Part shown: piece after piece, positions 1 through 8,038 of the stretch
How the letters are laid out: each line of letters opens with the position of its first letter
Position numbering within the stretch: position 1 is the stretch's first letter
Assembly (NCBI RefSeq): GCF_023703775.1
Contig: NZ_CP098514.1
Coordinates: forward strand, 1,860,001 to 1,924,000
Direction: 5' to 3'
Length of the DNA stretch: 64,000 nt
Origin: Haloplanus sp. GDY1
GTDB taxonomy: Archaea > Halobacteriota > Halobacteria > Halobacteriales > Haloferacaceae
Made by a program: the position numbers and the translations under genes
Notes under the pieces: generated by a model
Databases searched by the model: none
What the model was told of the DNA's origin: nothing
What the model saw: the letters and a program-made list of their open reading frames with translations, nothing else

Positions 1-1200
1 GAGCGCGGTGACGATCATCGGCACCGCCACCTCGGCGGCGCCGTAGCGCAGGAAGACGACGCCCGCGACGGCGAAGACGGCGATGATCCCCGTCAGCAGC
101 GAGTCCGTGCGGAACTCCGCCCCCTGACTCGGCGCGATGTACGACGAGGTGCCCTCGCCGTCCGGGCCGATGTCGAGGGAAGCGGGGAGCGCGCCGGCGC
201 GCAGGTTGATCGCGACCTCTCGGGCCTCGCTGAAGTTCCGCGTCTGGAGGACGAACCGGGGGTCCTGTGCCCAGTCGCCGGACCGCATGTCGCTCGCCAG
301 CCCCGGACTCATGCCGAAGGAGTTGACGACCTGTCCGTCGACGATCAGGAGCAGGCACGCGTCGGTGCCGTTCGGCGAGGTGGCGTAGCTACACCGCGTG
401 CCGCCCCGCTGGGCGAGTCCCGTCTGGATCATCCGCTCCTGGAACTGCGGGGCCACGCTCTCCCGAACCACGACCGGGACGTTGGGCAACTGGCCCTCGC
501 CGCCCTGCTGGGCGTTCCCGATGCTCTGGAAGTCGTTCCGTTCCAGTACGGTCGTCTGCTGGTAGGTGCCGTTGTCCGTCGGGTAGTAGGTGTCGACGCG
601 GACGTTCCCGCGCTGGTTCACCAGGTCCACGACCTCCTGGCGGCTCTCGTCGGGCACCTCGATGAGGATGTAGTACTCGCCCGTCGGGGTGGTGATCTGC
701 TGGACCGTTCCGCCGGAGAGCCCCGCCTCGTTGATCTTGTTCGAGAGGATGTCGATGGTCTGTTGTCGCGTCGCCTCGGTGACGCCCTCGCGGGTCGTCC
801 CGTAGGCGTAGCCCGCGGCGTCGAGGGCGTTCCCGAGTTCCTGGGACGTGACGCCGCTGGCGGTCACCTCGACCGTCCCGGCGGTCTGGGTCTGCCGCCG
901 AACGGTCACGTCGGCGACGGTCACGTTCTCCAGTTGCGTCGCCACGTTGCGTTCGACCTCGGGCGGGTCGGTGCCGTCGAACTCGACCTCCTCGGCGGTG
1001 ACGCCGACCAGCGGAGCGCGGATGCGGGTCCCACCCGAGAGCTGGAGGCCGTACTGGAGGTTGGTCACGCCGCTACTCGCCAGCCCCGGCGCGTCGGTGC
1101 CGTCGTCCGCCGCCATCGTCGGCGAGAACAGCGCGAAGAGGCTCGCACAGAGGACGACCACGAGCAGGATGACCCGCCAGTTGTCACGGATCGCCCCCAT
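1..1200 (-). CDS. secD: Protein-export membrane protein SecD (3' part cut by window edge)
   Basis: SecD works with SecF as a membrane complex that helps proteins through the Sec61/SecY channel. The visible 400 residues start with one membrane segment (about residues 10-30), followed by a large extracytoplasmic domain. A second membrane segment begins near residue 375, just before the window ends. The family motif region LQLSGGTRIR follows the first helix, as in other SecD proteins. The start ATG shares one base with the secF stop (TGATG), so the two are translationally coupled with secF first, the usual haloarchaeal order. The C-terminal transmembrane block lies outside the window. Confidence 0.93.
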   Translation of the reverse strand, partial: MGAIRDNWRVILLVVVLCASLFALFSPTMAADDGTDAPGLASSGVTNLQYGLQLSGGTRIRAPLVGVTAEEVEFDGTDPPEVERNVATQLENVTVADVTVRRQTQTAGTVEVTASGVTSQELGNALDAAGYAYGTTREGVTEATRQQTIDILSNKINEAGLSGGTVQQITTPTGEYYILIEVPDESRQEVVDLVNQRGNVRVDTYYPTDNGTYQQTTVLERNDFQSIGNAQQGGEGQLPNVPVVVRESVAPQFQERMIQTGLAQRGGTRCSYATSPNGTDACLLLIVDGQVVNSFGMSPGLASDMRSGDWAQDPRFVLQTRNFSEAREVAINLRAGALPASLDIGPDGEGTSSYIAPSQGAEFRTDSLLTGIIAVFAVAGVVFLRYGAAEVAVPMIVTAL

Positions 1201-2075
1201 CAGTTACCCACCCCCTCGTACTTGTACCAGCGCAGCAGGCTGAGGTTGAGCATGTAGGTGTTCATCAGGTCGGTCGCGAGACCGAAGACGAGGACCGTCC
1301 CGATGGCGGCGAGCAGCTGGATTCCGAACAGCGTCGCCACGACGGTCATGACGGCCATCGCGGCAAGCGACGTGAGCGTCATGGTCACGCCGGTCCGCAT
1401 GGCGCGGTGGGTCGACTCGTAGAACCCGCCCGACCGTCTGAGGATGTGGTTGTTGAGCAGGATGTCGGAGTCGACGCTGTACCCGATGATCATCAGGAGG
1501 GCGGCGACGGTGCCGAGCGTGAGTTCGATGCCGAGGACGTTCATCAGCGCCACCGGGATCACGATGTCGGAGAAGGCGGAGACGACCACGGCGATGGAGG
1601 GGACGAACGTCCGGAACATCAGGAAGACCAGGGCGCTCATCCCGAAGAAGGCGAAGGCGACGCCGCCGAGCGCGAGCTGCTGGGTGCGCGACCCGAAGTT
1701 CGCGGAGACCGTGTAGCTCGACTCCACGTCGAATCCCGCCGCCCGCGCCTGCTCCTCGAGCGTCGACACCCCCGCCTCGTCGGTCTGGAAGGTCAGGATG
1801 TACGTGTCGTCGGTGGGCACGCTCCGGATCGATTCGGGATCCGGATCGAACGCCTGCTGGATGCGTTCGCGTGCCTGGCCGTCCGGTGCGTCGACCGCGA
1901 CGCGTATCTCCGCGCCGCCGGTGAAATCGAGGCCTGGATCGACAGGCGCGCCGGTCGCGACGTACCACCCCGAGATGATCAGGAGGGCGACGGCGAGTAT
2001 CGCGAGGGGTACGGCGGCGAGCTGGCGATTCGTGTACCGGGTGTAGTCCACCTCCGGTACTTCGAACGCTACCAT
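1200..2075 (-). CDS. secF: Protein-export membrane protein SecF
   Basis: This is the partner of SecD in the Sec-dependent export accessory complex. The protein has 291 residues: a first membrane helix at about 18-40, the SecF/SecD signature LDFTGGAEIRV right after it, an extracytoplasmic domain to about 150, and then a block of five hydrophobic helices. The length fits archaeal SecF. The ATG chosen gives the family-typical start just before the first helix; reading further upstream gives only arginine-rich, non-homologous sequence. It is first in the operon, and secD follows with a one-base overlap. Confidence 0.94.
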   Translation of the reverse strand: MVAFEVPEVDYTRYTNRQLAAVPLAILAVALLIISGWYVATGAPVDPGLDFTGGAEIRVAVDAPDGQARERIQQAFDPDPESIRSVPTDDTYILTFQTDEAGVSTLEEQARAAGFDVESSYTVSANFGSRTQQLALGGVAFAFFGMSALVFLMFRTFVPSIAVVVSAFSDIVIPVALMNVLGIELTLGTVAALLMIIGYSVDSDILLNNHILRRSGGFYESTHRAMRTGVTMTLTSLAAMAVMTVVATLFGIQLLAAIGTVLVFGLATDLMNTYMLNLSLLRWYKYEGVGN

Positions 2076-2189
2076 GCCCGCCGGTCCAGCCCGACGCCTA
2101 CTAAGCCTTCTTATGTCCGTCGGGGGGCGCTCGCTCCGCGGGGCCGCCGCACCGACACGCCCATTATCGGCCCCGTCGACCGGCATCCC

Positions 2190-2891
2190 ATGGGCCTCGT
2201 CGCCGAATACGAACTCCCTTGCGAGGGGTTGCCACTCGTCGACGTCGCCGCGGCCGTCCCGAACGCGACGCTCGAGGTGGAGATCCAGTTCAACCACGGC
2301 GACCGACCCCCGTTTCTCGTCCACGCGACGCACGAGTCGCCGTCCGCGGTGGAGCGCGCCCTCGCCTCCTCGCCGTTCGTGGACCGGTACGTCCGCGTCG
2401 GCCGGGCGGGCGAGACGTGCCGGTACAAGGTCAGGCCGGCCGTCGGGATGGAGGCACAACTCGGGGCCCACCTCGACGACCTGGACGACCTCCGGGCGCT
2501 GGCGAGGGCGGACGCCATCGTCGAGCGCATCCGCGTCACGCCGACGGGGTGGACCCAGTCGACCTGGTTCGCCGACCGGGCGGCTTTCGACGAGTTCCGG
2601 CGCTTCTGGACCAGAAACGACGGGTTCCGCCTGCGCCGGCTCACGCGTGACGGCGACCCCGAGGCGCCGGGCGACGGGTTGACCGACCCGCAGCGCGAGG
2701 CGCTCCGGGCCGCCTACGGGATGGGCTACTTCGAGATTCCGCGCGACGCCTCGCTCGACGACGTGGCGGCGGAACTCGGGATCACCGCCTCGGCGCTCTC
2801 GGAACGGCTGCGGCGCGCCCAGACTCACCTCGTCGAGACGACCGTCGCGCCGACGTGGCCACCCCTTCCGGATAAAGGACGCCACGACTGA
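2190..2891 (+). CDS. Bacterio-opsin activator-type HTH regulator
   Basis: A 233-residue DNA-binding protein. The last 60 or so residues (LTDPQREALRAAY onwards, through LGITASALSERLRRAQ) match the HTH_10 domain of the bacterio-opsin activator family, which is abundant in haloarchaea. The first 150 residues form the ligand or partner-binding part seen in short family members, without PAS or GAF domains. It is divergent from secF, with about 115 bases between the starts. The effector and targets cannot be read from sequence. The ATG used follows the divergent gap; longer upstream reading enters the secF antisense strand. Confidence 0.88.
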   Translation: MGLVAEYELPCEGLPLVDVAAAVPNATLEVEIQFNHGDRPPFLVHATHESPSAVERALASSPFVDRYVRVGRAGETCRYKVRPAVGMEAQLGAHLDDLDDLRALARADAIVERIRVTPTGWTQSTWFADRAAFDEFRRFWTRNDGFRLRRLTRDGDPEAPGDGLTDPQREALRAAYGMGYFEIPRDASLDDVAAELGITASALSERLRRAQTHLVETTVAPTWPPLPDKGRHD

Positions 2892-2933
2892 GAGTGGGAC
2901 TTTCCGGGGGCGGTCACCCACCTCCGGCCGGTC

Positions 2934-3731
2934 ATGCGAACCGTAACGTCGGCCGACGGCACGCGCATCGCGTACGAACGACACGGCGACGGACGGCCGC
3001 TGCTCCTCCTCCACGGTGGGCTGACTCGGCGGTACTGGGACCCGGTCGTCCCCGAGTTCGCGGACGACTACGCGGTCTTCACGCCGGACCGCCGCGGCCG
3101 CGGGGAGAGCGGCGACCGCGAGGCGTACGGCATCGATCGCGAGGTGGCGGACGTCCGGGCGCTGATCGACGCGGTCGAGGGTGAGCCGGTGCTGTTCGGG
3201 CACTCCTTCGGCGGCCGCATGGCCGTCGAGGCCGCCCGCGTCGAACCCGTGGCGGGGGTCGTGGCCTACGAGCCCGCCTACCTCGTCGACGAGTACCGGA
3301 AGGAGGCCGACCTGGCGGCCCGGATGGCGGCGCGACTCGACGCCGGCGAGCCCCGCGAGGCGGCACGACTCCACGTCCGCGAGGTGATCCACGGCGGGGA
3401 GATCGACGACCTGGACGCGTGGCTCGACGGGTGGCCGCCCTGGCCCGCCCCGGTGGAACACGTCGAGAACACGCTTCGGATGAACCGCGCCATCGAGGAG
3501 CAACCGCTCCCCGACTCGCTCGACGTCGGCGCGCCGACGCTCCTCCTGACCGGGAGCGAGGGACCCGAACACCTCCGTGAGAGCGTCCGTGCGGTCAACG
3601 AGGCCCTCCCGAGCGGCCGTCTCGTCGAGTTCGAGGGCATCGGTCACGGCGGGCCGGCGGAATCCCCCGAGCGCGTCGCCGCCACCGTGCGGCGCTTCCT
3701 GGCCGAGGTGGCGCCGCCGCGGACGGGTTAG
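2934..3731 (+). CDS. Alpha/beta-fold hydrolase
   Basis: A 265-residue alpha/beta hydrolase. The oxyanion region LLLLHGG is at about 23-29, the nucleophile elbow GHSFGG has Ser91, and a C-terminal GHGGPAE segment supplies the catalytic His. Family knowledge points to an esterase, lactonase or similar enzyme, but the substrate is not predictable. No signal peptide is seen, so it is cytoplasmic. It follows the HTH regulator on the same strand after about 40 bases and may be its co-transcribed partner. Its stop overlaps the convergent DUF5812 gene by four bases (TTAG). Confidence 0.88.
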   Translation: MRTVTSADGTRIAYERHGDGRPLLLLHGGLTRRYWDPVVPEFADDYAVFTPDRRGRGESGDREAYGIDREVADVRALIDAVEGEPVLFGHSFGGRMAVEAARVEPVAGVVAYEPAYLVDEYRKEADLAARMAARLDAGEPREAARLHVREVIHGGEIDDLDAWLDGWPPWPAPVEHVENTLRMNRAIEEQPLPDSLDVGAPTLLLTGSEGPEHLRESVRAVNEALPSGRLVEFEGIGHGGPAESPERVAATVRRFLAEVAPPRTG

Positions 3732-4198
3732 GGGAGATAGCGCACAGAGACCACGCCCGGTTCCGACCGCACGACCACCCGGGCGACGCCGAGGCGGGCC
3801 GCACGCGACCGGAGGCCCTCCTCGTCGTCGAGGACGTCCGCGACGGCGGCGTCCGTCTCCCCCTCGGACACCGTGAGGACGTGGAGTTCGCCCGTCCCCG
3901 CGCGCTCGCGTCGGGTGAGTTCGCCGACCGCCTGCTCGCCGGCGATTTCGCGGGCGAGCGTCGTCGGCGCCTCCGCGCTCTCCTCGACGCTGATCGTCCA
4001 GCGCTCCGTCACCTCATCCAGCCGCCACGCCACCTCCAGCGGCGGTTCCGGGACGACCGTTCCCTCGATGGCCTCGCCGACCGTCACGTCCGGGTTCGTC
4101 GCCAGCGTGTGGACCTGCCCGTCGTCGACGTCGGTCAGGACGGCCGCGTCGCCGTCGGCGGCCGTCACGAGGAAGGTCCCCGTCTTCTCGTCGGTCAT
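3728..4198 (-). CDS. DUF5812 family protein
   Basis: A 156-residue acidic protein resembling the haloarchaeal DUF5812 family, which starts MT-[DE]-KTGTFLVT and carries repeated small beta-rich segments. The family has no known function. The sequence shows no membrane segment, metal site or catalytic motif. The first 60 residues look like an OB- or TRAM-like beta domain, which is only an inference. It is a single gene converging on the hydrolase, with the two stop codons interleaved. Confidence 0.8.
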   Translation of the reverse strand: MTDEKTGTFLVTAADGDAAVLTDVDDGQVHTLATNPDVTVGEAIEGTVVPEPPLEVAWRLDEVTERWTISVEESAEAPTTLAREIAGEQAVGELTRRERAGTGELHVLTVSEGETDAAVADVLDDEEGLRSRAARLGVARVVVRSEPGVVSVRYLP

Positions 4199-4279
4199 GT
4201 GCGGGGGTAGGCGGTCGACGGGTTTCGGCGTTTCGTCACGGCGGGAGGTCTATGTCGGTCGCGGGTCGACTGCGACGCG

Positions 4280-4852
4280 ATGCTTCCGCTCTGGCGGGTG
4301 ACGCGCAACCGCTTCGGCAAACGGCTCCACGCTCGCCTCGACGACGCGGGCGTCACGGTGAGTCGCCTCGACGAGTACCGGGCGCCCGTCCCCGCGGGCT
4401 ACGAGGCGTCGTCGCCCGACGGCGCCTCGATACGGCCGGCCGACCCCGCCGCAGTCCCCGAGTCCGTGCCGACCGACGAACTCGTCGACGGCGAGACGGC
4501 CCTCGTCGCCGCCGACGGTGGCGTCGTCGGCTACCTGTTCGTGAGCGTCGACGCGACGGTACCGGTGCCGGAACTCGGAACCGAACTGGCGTTCGACGGC
4601 GGCTACGTCCGGCGGCTCTACGTCGACCCGGACCACCGCCGCCGTGGCATCGCCACGGGCCTCGTCGACGCCGCGAAGGCCCACGCCGCCGACCGGGGGG
4701 CGGACGACGCCGCCGCGCTCGTCGCCGTCGACAATCGCCCCTCGCAGTGGACCTTCGAGGCCCAGGGCTTCAGGCGGGTGGCCCGCCACGCCTACGACCG
4801 CCTGTGGGGCCTAGAACGGCGACGACGACGCCCGCTTCCCGACGGCAACTGA
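4280..4852 (+). CDS. GNAT family N-acetyltransferase
   Basis: A 190-residue GNAT acetyltransferase. The C-terminal half holds the core: a strand ending VRRLYVDPDHRRRGIATGL, the acetyl-CoA pyrophosphate-binding R/Q-x-x-G-x-A loop, then the NxPSQWTFEAQGF segment typical of motif B. The N-terminal 60 residues are family-specific. The substrate is unknown. It is a stand-alone gene followed by an AT-rich gap, and an arginine-rich tail (ERRRRRPLP) ends the protein. Confidence 0.87.
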   Translation: MLPLWRVTRNRFGKRLHARLDDAGVTVSRLDEYRAPVPAGYEASSPDGASIRPADPAAVPESVPTDELVDGETALVAADGGVVGYLFVSVDATVPVPELGTELAFDGGYVRRLYVDPDHRRRGIATGLVDAAKAHAADRGADDAAALVAVDNRPSQWTFEAQGFRRVARHAYDRLWGLERRRRRPLPDGN

Positions 4853-4952
4853 GAGATATATACCGGGAGGTGAGTATATATTTGACTTTATATTATACAT
4901 TTGTTCCCTAAAATTTAATCCGTAGCCGCTACACCGTGGGGGTAGAGGCGCA
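4853..4952 (+). promoter_or_regulatory. AT-rich intergenic region with TATA-like element
   Basis: This 100-base gap is far more AT-rich than its surroundings. T-rich tracts just after the GNAT stop could end transcription, as archaeal terminators do. The AAAATTTAA stretch at about 4910-4918 is a plausible TATA box, predicting a start roughly ten bases before the ATG of the phosphatidyltransferase gene. Positions are inferred by eye. Confidence 0.5.
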
Positions 4953-5651
4953 ATGACGGACAAGGGGCTCTCCACGATACGGGGTGTGATCGACGGACTC
5001 GACGGGCGGGCGACCCGGATGATCGAATCCTCGCGCGACGGCAACATGGTCGCGCGGCTCGGCGGCGCCGACTGGCTGAGTCTCGGGGCGCTGTTCTGTG
5101 CCTGGGTCGGCGGCGTCCTGTTCCTGCGCGGCGAGCCGAACTGGGCGATCCTGGCGACGCTCGCGGGGTTCGGCTTCGACAAACTCGACGGGTTCTACGC
5201 GCGGTGGACCGGCGAAAGCTCCCGGTTCGGCCGGGGAATCGACTCCTTCATCGACGTGTTCGTCTACCTCGTCTCCGGCGCGTTGCTCTATCACTACACG
5301 ATGGCGCCACACCCGGTCGCGAGCGTGGTCGTCGGCTTCGTCCTCCTGATGTTCGGCGGCCTGCGGCTGGTTCGCCACACGGCCGAGGGGTTCGGCTCCG
5401 AGGACGATACGAGCTACTACGTCGGCACCACCGTCGTCCACACCAACGTGGTCGTCCTGGCGAACTACTTCCTGATCAGGCTCGTCGATCCGTGGAACGG
5501 CTGGCTCGCCGGCCTCTCGATCCTCCTCGTCTGCCCGCTGATGACCTCCCAGTATCACGCGTACAAGACCGACGTGGGACACTGGCTGGTGGCCGGGTTC
5601 GGCGCCGTCGCCGTCGCCCTCTGTCTCGCCATCGAGTTCGGCGCGATATGA
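4953..5651 (+). CDS. CDP-alcohol phosphatidyltransferase family membrane protein
   Basis: A 232-residue polytopic membrane enzyme carrying the complete family signature D76-x2-D79-G-x2-A-R-x8-G93-x3-D97-x3-D101, whose four Asp residues bind two metal ions. Such enzymes move a phosphoalcohol from CDP onto an acceptor alcohol, as in archaeal phospholipid synthesis. Which alcohol is used cannot be told. It begins a tight operon: its stop overlaps the start of the PHP gene (ATGA), and a VTT-domain membrane protein follows, which supports a lipid or envelope role. Confidence 0.9.
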   Translation: MTDKGLSTIRGVIDGLDGRATRMIESSRDGNMVARLGGADWLSLGALFCAWVGGVLFLRGEPNWAILATLAGFGFDKLDGFYARWTGESSRFGRGIDSFIDVFVYLVSGALLYHYTMAPHPVASVVVGFVLLMFGGLRLVRHTAEGFGSEDDTSYYVGTTVVHTNVVVLANYFLIRLVDPWNGWLAGLSILLVCPLMTSQYHAYKTDVGHWLVAGFGAVAVALCLAIEFGAI

Positions 5652-6319
5652 CCGACGCGGTCAGGTTCGACCCGCACGTCCACTCGACGGCCTCCTACGA
5701 CGCCGACGCGACGGTCGACCGCCTGCTCGACCGCGCGGCGAGCGTCGGACTGGACGCCCTCGCCGTCACCGACCACGACGCCATCGAGGCGTCGCTCCGG
5801 GCGGTCGAGCGCGCCCCCGACTACGGCCTCGTGGCGGTACCCGGCGTCGAGGTGTCGACCGCCGACGGCCACCTCCTCGCCCTCGGCGTCGAGAGTCGGC
5901 CCGACCCCGGCCGGTCGCTCCCCGTCACCGTCGACGCCGTCCGCTCGCTGGGCGGGGTGAGCGTCGTCCCTCATCCCTTCCAGCGCTCGCGCCACGGCGC
6001 CCCGGCCTCGGCCATCGAGGACGCCGACCCCGACGCCGTCGAGGTGCACAACGCCCACACGCTCCTCGGCGTCCGCAACGGGCAGGCCCGCGCGTTCGCC
6101 CGCCGACACGGCGTCCCCGGCATCGGGGCGAGCGACGCCCACGAGGCGCCGCTGGTCGGTCGCGGGTACACCGAACTGACCGTCGACGACGCCGACCCAC
6201 TCACCGCCGGAGCCGTCCTCGACGCCGTCCGCGCCGGGCGCACCACCGCCCGCGGACGCCGGACGACGGCCGGACAGTTCCTCCGGAAGTACCTCGTCAA
6301 CGCGAGCCTGCTGGTGTGA
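5648..6319 (+). CDS. PHP domain phosphoesterase
   Basis: A 223-residue PHP-domain protein. Metal-binding motifs are visible in order: DPHVHS at residues 7-12, VTDHDAI at about 40-46, PGVEVS near 65, VVPHPF near 103, and a C-terminal GASDAHE. This is the full metal-ligand set of a PHP hydrolase. PHP enzymes cleave phosphoesters such as small phosphates or nucleic acid ends; the substrate here is unknown. It overlaps both neighbours by four bases (ATGA upstream, GTGA downstream), so it is translated with the lipid-type transferase and the VTT protein. Confidence 0.9.
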   Translation: MTDAVRFDPHVHSTASYDADATVDRLLDRAASVGLDALAVTDHDAIEASLRAVERAPDYGLVAVPGVEVSTADGHLLALGVESRPDPGRSLPVTVDAVRSLGGVSVVPHPFQRSRHGAPASAIEDADPDAVEVHNAHTLLGVRNGQARAFARRHGVPGIGASDAHEAPLVGRGYTELTVDDADPLTAGAVLDAVRAGRTTARGRRTTAGQFLRKYLVNASLLV

Positions 6320-6996
6320 TCGACGACCCCTTCGCGTCCCCGGCGATGCGCCGGCGGGCGATCCGACGTGCACTCCTCGTCGTCGCGGCGCTCGCCGTCG
6401 GTGCCGTCCTGATCGGCCGGTTCGCCCCCTTTCTCGCCGATCCGGCGTGGATCCGCGGGACCGTCGAGCGCTTCGGCCCCCTCGCTCCCCTGGCGTTCGT
6501 CTGCCTGCAGGCGCTCCAGGTCGTCGCCGCGCCCATCCCGGGACAGGCGCTCGGCGGCGTCGGCGGCTACCTGTTCGGCACCTGGCCCGGTTTCGTCTAC
6601 AGCATGGTCGGCGTCACCGTCGGAAGCGCCGTCGCGTTCGTCCTCGCGGAGCGGTACGGCCGCCCCTTCGTCGAGCGGACCTTCGACGCCGACGCGGTCG
6701 ACCGGTTCGACGCCGTCGCCGACGACGTCGGACCGGTCGCCCTCTTCGCGCTCTTTCTCCTCCCCACCTTCCCCGACGACCTGCTCTGTGCGCTCGCGGG
6801 CGTCTCCACGATGCGCCTCCGGACGCTCCTCGCGCTCGTCGTGGTGGGGCGGGCGCCCTCCTTCGCGCTCGTCGCGTACGCGGGCGACAGCGCCGCGGCC
6901 GCCGAACCGCTCGCGGCCCTCACGGCCCTCGGCGGCGTCGCCCTGCTGACCGCCGCCGTCTACGCCGTCCGTGCCTACCGCACCGCCAGCGCCTAG
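6316..6996 (+). CDS. VTT-domain (TVP38/TMEM64, DedA-like) membrane protein
   Basis: A 226-residue membrane protein with about six hydrophobic segments. The motif PIPGQALGGVGGYLFGTWPG and the later LLPTFPDDLLCALAG are the paired VTT/SNARE-associated re-entrant loops. DedA and TMEM64-type proteins are linked to lipid scrambling or recycling. The start is taken as the GTG that overlaps the PHP stop (GTGA); an ATG ten codons in (MRRRAIRR) is a possible alternative. Co-translation with a phosphatidyltransferase fits a membrane-lipid unit. It ends in a CTAG shared with the convergent gene. Confidence 0.87.
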   Translation: MIDDPFASPAMRRRAIRRALLVVAALAVGAVLIGRFAPFLADPAWIRGTVERFGPLAPLAFVCLQALQVVAAPIPGQALGGVGGYLFGTWPGFVYSMVGVTVGSAVAFVLAERYGRPFVERTFDADAVDRFDAVADDVGPVALFALFLLPTFPDDLLCALAGVSTMRLRTLLALVVVGRAPSFALVAYAGDSAAAAEPLAALTALGGVALLTAAVYAVRAYRTASA

Positions 6997-7499
6997 CGAA
7001 ACAGCCGGTGGCAGACCGGCACGAACAGCGCCGCGACCAGCGGCGGGACGACGCCCGCGACCTGCGGGAGGGCGTACAGCGCGGCGATCAGGGGCGCCAG
7101 CGCGCCGGTCGGCGTCGTCTGCTGGTCGGGGGGAACCGAGGCGACGAGGCCGACGTACAGCGACAGGACGAACACGTAGCCGGTCGCCGCGAGGGCGGCG
7201 TCGTAGGGACCCTCGCTGCCCCCTTCACGCCGGTGGCGACGCGCCACGAACAGGACGGGGGCGACGAGCGGGACGACCACGAACAGGCCGACGACCGCGA
7301 AGAAGGACCGCGAGAGCGTCAGCGTCCCGCCCCCGCCGGTCGTGTTCGCGATGACGGCCACGAGCGCGGTGACGAAGAGCAGGCCGACGGCGAGGGTCAG
7401 CAACCCGCCGAGGACGACGTAAGACCGGAACAGCCGCGAGTCGCTCGCCCGGAAGGCGTAGGGGAACGCGCCGACGACGCCGCCGTAGTCGTCTGCCAT
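6993..7499 (-). CDS. Haloarchaeal integral membrane protein, function unknown
   Basis: A 168-residue protein with about four hydrophobic helices (near 30-50, 65-85, 105-125 and 135-160) separated by short polar loops. No catalytic motif is seen and I do not recognise the family; it looks like one of the conserved haloarchaeal membrane proteins of unknown role. The N-terminal stretch (ADDYGGVVGAFPYAFRAS) is amphipathic. It converges on the VTT gene with interleaved stop codons and stands alone on its strand. Confidence 0.72.
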   Translation of the reverse strand: MADDYGGVVGAFPYAFRASDSRLFRSYVVLGGLLTLAVGLLFVTALVAVIANTTGGGGTLTLSRSFFAVVGLFVVVPLVAPVLFVARRHRREGGSEGPYDAALAATGYVFVLSLYVGLVASVPPDQQTTPTGALAPLIAALYALPQVAGVVPPLVAALFVPVCHRLFR

Positions 7500-7543
7500 C
7501 GCCGGCCGTAGTGCTCGCGGCGAGTTAACGGGCGCGGTATCGC

Positions 7544-8038
7544 TCAGCGGCGCACGTACGCGGGGTCGTCGCCGCCGTCGACCCGTTCGGCGGCGTCAAG
7601 CAGGACCAGCCACGAGAGCAGGTCCGCGACGCGCTCCCGCCAGACCGACTCCCAGCGCGACGGGTTCGCGTGGCGCTCCCACGCGGGCACCGACTCGCGG
7701 ACGGTCGCGAAGGCCTCCGCGGCCGTCAGCGGGTCGCCCCCCAGCGCGTCGTGGACGGCCTCGGCGGCGAACACCCGGTCGAGGAGGGCGGCGCGACAGC
7801 CCGCGACCGTCGCCTCCGTGTCCGTCCGCCGGAACCCCGAGGACGTCTCCTCGGCGAGTTCGAGGGCGCGGAGGAAGGTGAGCCACGTCCGCGCCGCGTC
7901 GCGGTCCGGAAGGTCGAGGCGGTCGAGCAGGCGGGCACAGCAGTCGTCCTCGGCGCCGGGGACCAGCGGGACCGCCGCCTGGGCGCGGGAGACGAACGCG
8001 AACGTCTCGGGCGCGGGGGGGACGGGTTTGAACTTCAC
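7544..8038 (-). CDS. Conserved haloarchaeal protein, function unknown
   Basis: A 164-residue soluble, mainly alpha-helical protein starting at a GTG that overlaps the mch stop (GTGA). It begins with KFKPVPPAPETFAFV, then helical segments rich in Leu, Ala and Glu and a Trp-containing C-terminal region (WERHANPSRWESVW). No motif is recognised. Translational coupling to mch suggests a shared expression programme and perhaps a role in one-carbon metabolism, but that is inference from position only. Confidence 0.72.
   Translation of the reverse strand: MKFKPVPPAPETFAFVSRAQAAVPLVPGAEDDCCARLLDRLDLPDRDAARTWLTFLRALELAEETSSGFRRTDTEATVAGCRAALLDRVFAAEAVHDALGGDPLTAAEAFATVRESVPAWERHANPSRWESVWRERVADLLSWLVLLDAAERVDGGDDPAYVRR

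Noticed and set aside
1407-2189. Long open frame continuing upstream of the HTH-10 regulator
   Set aside because: It is antisense to secF, with non-homologous composition; GC-rich haloarchaeal DNA leaves the opposite strand open by chance.
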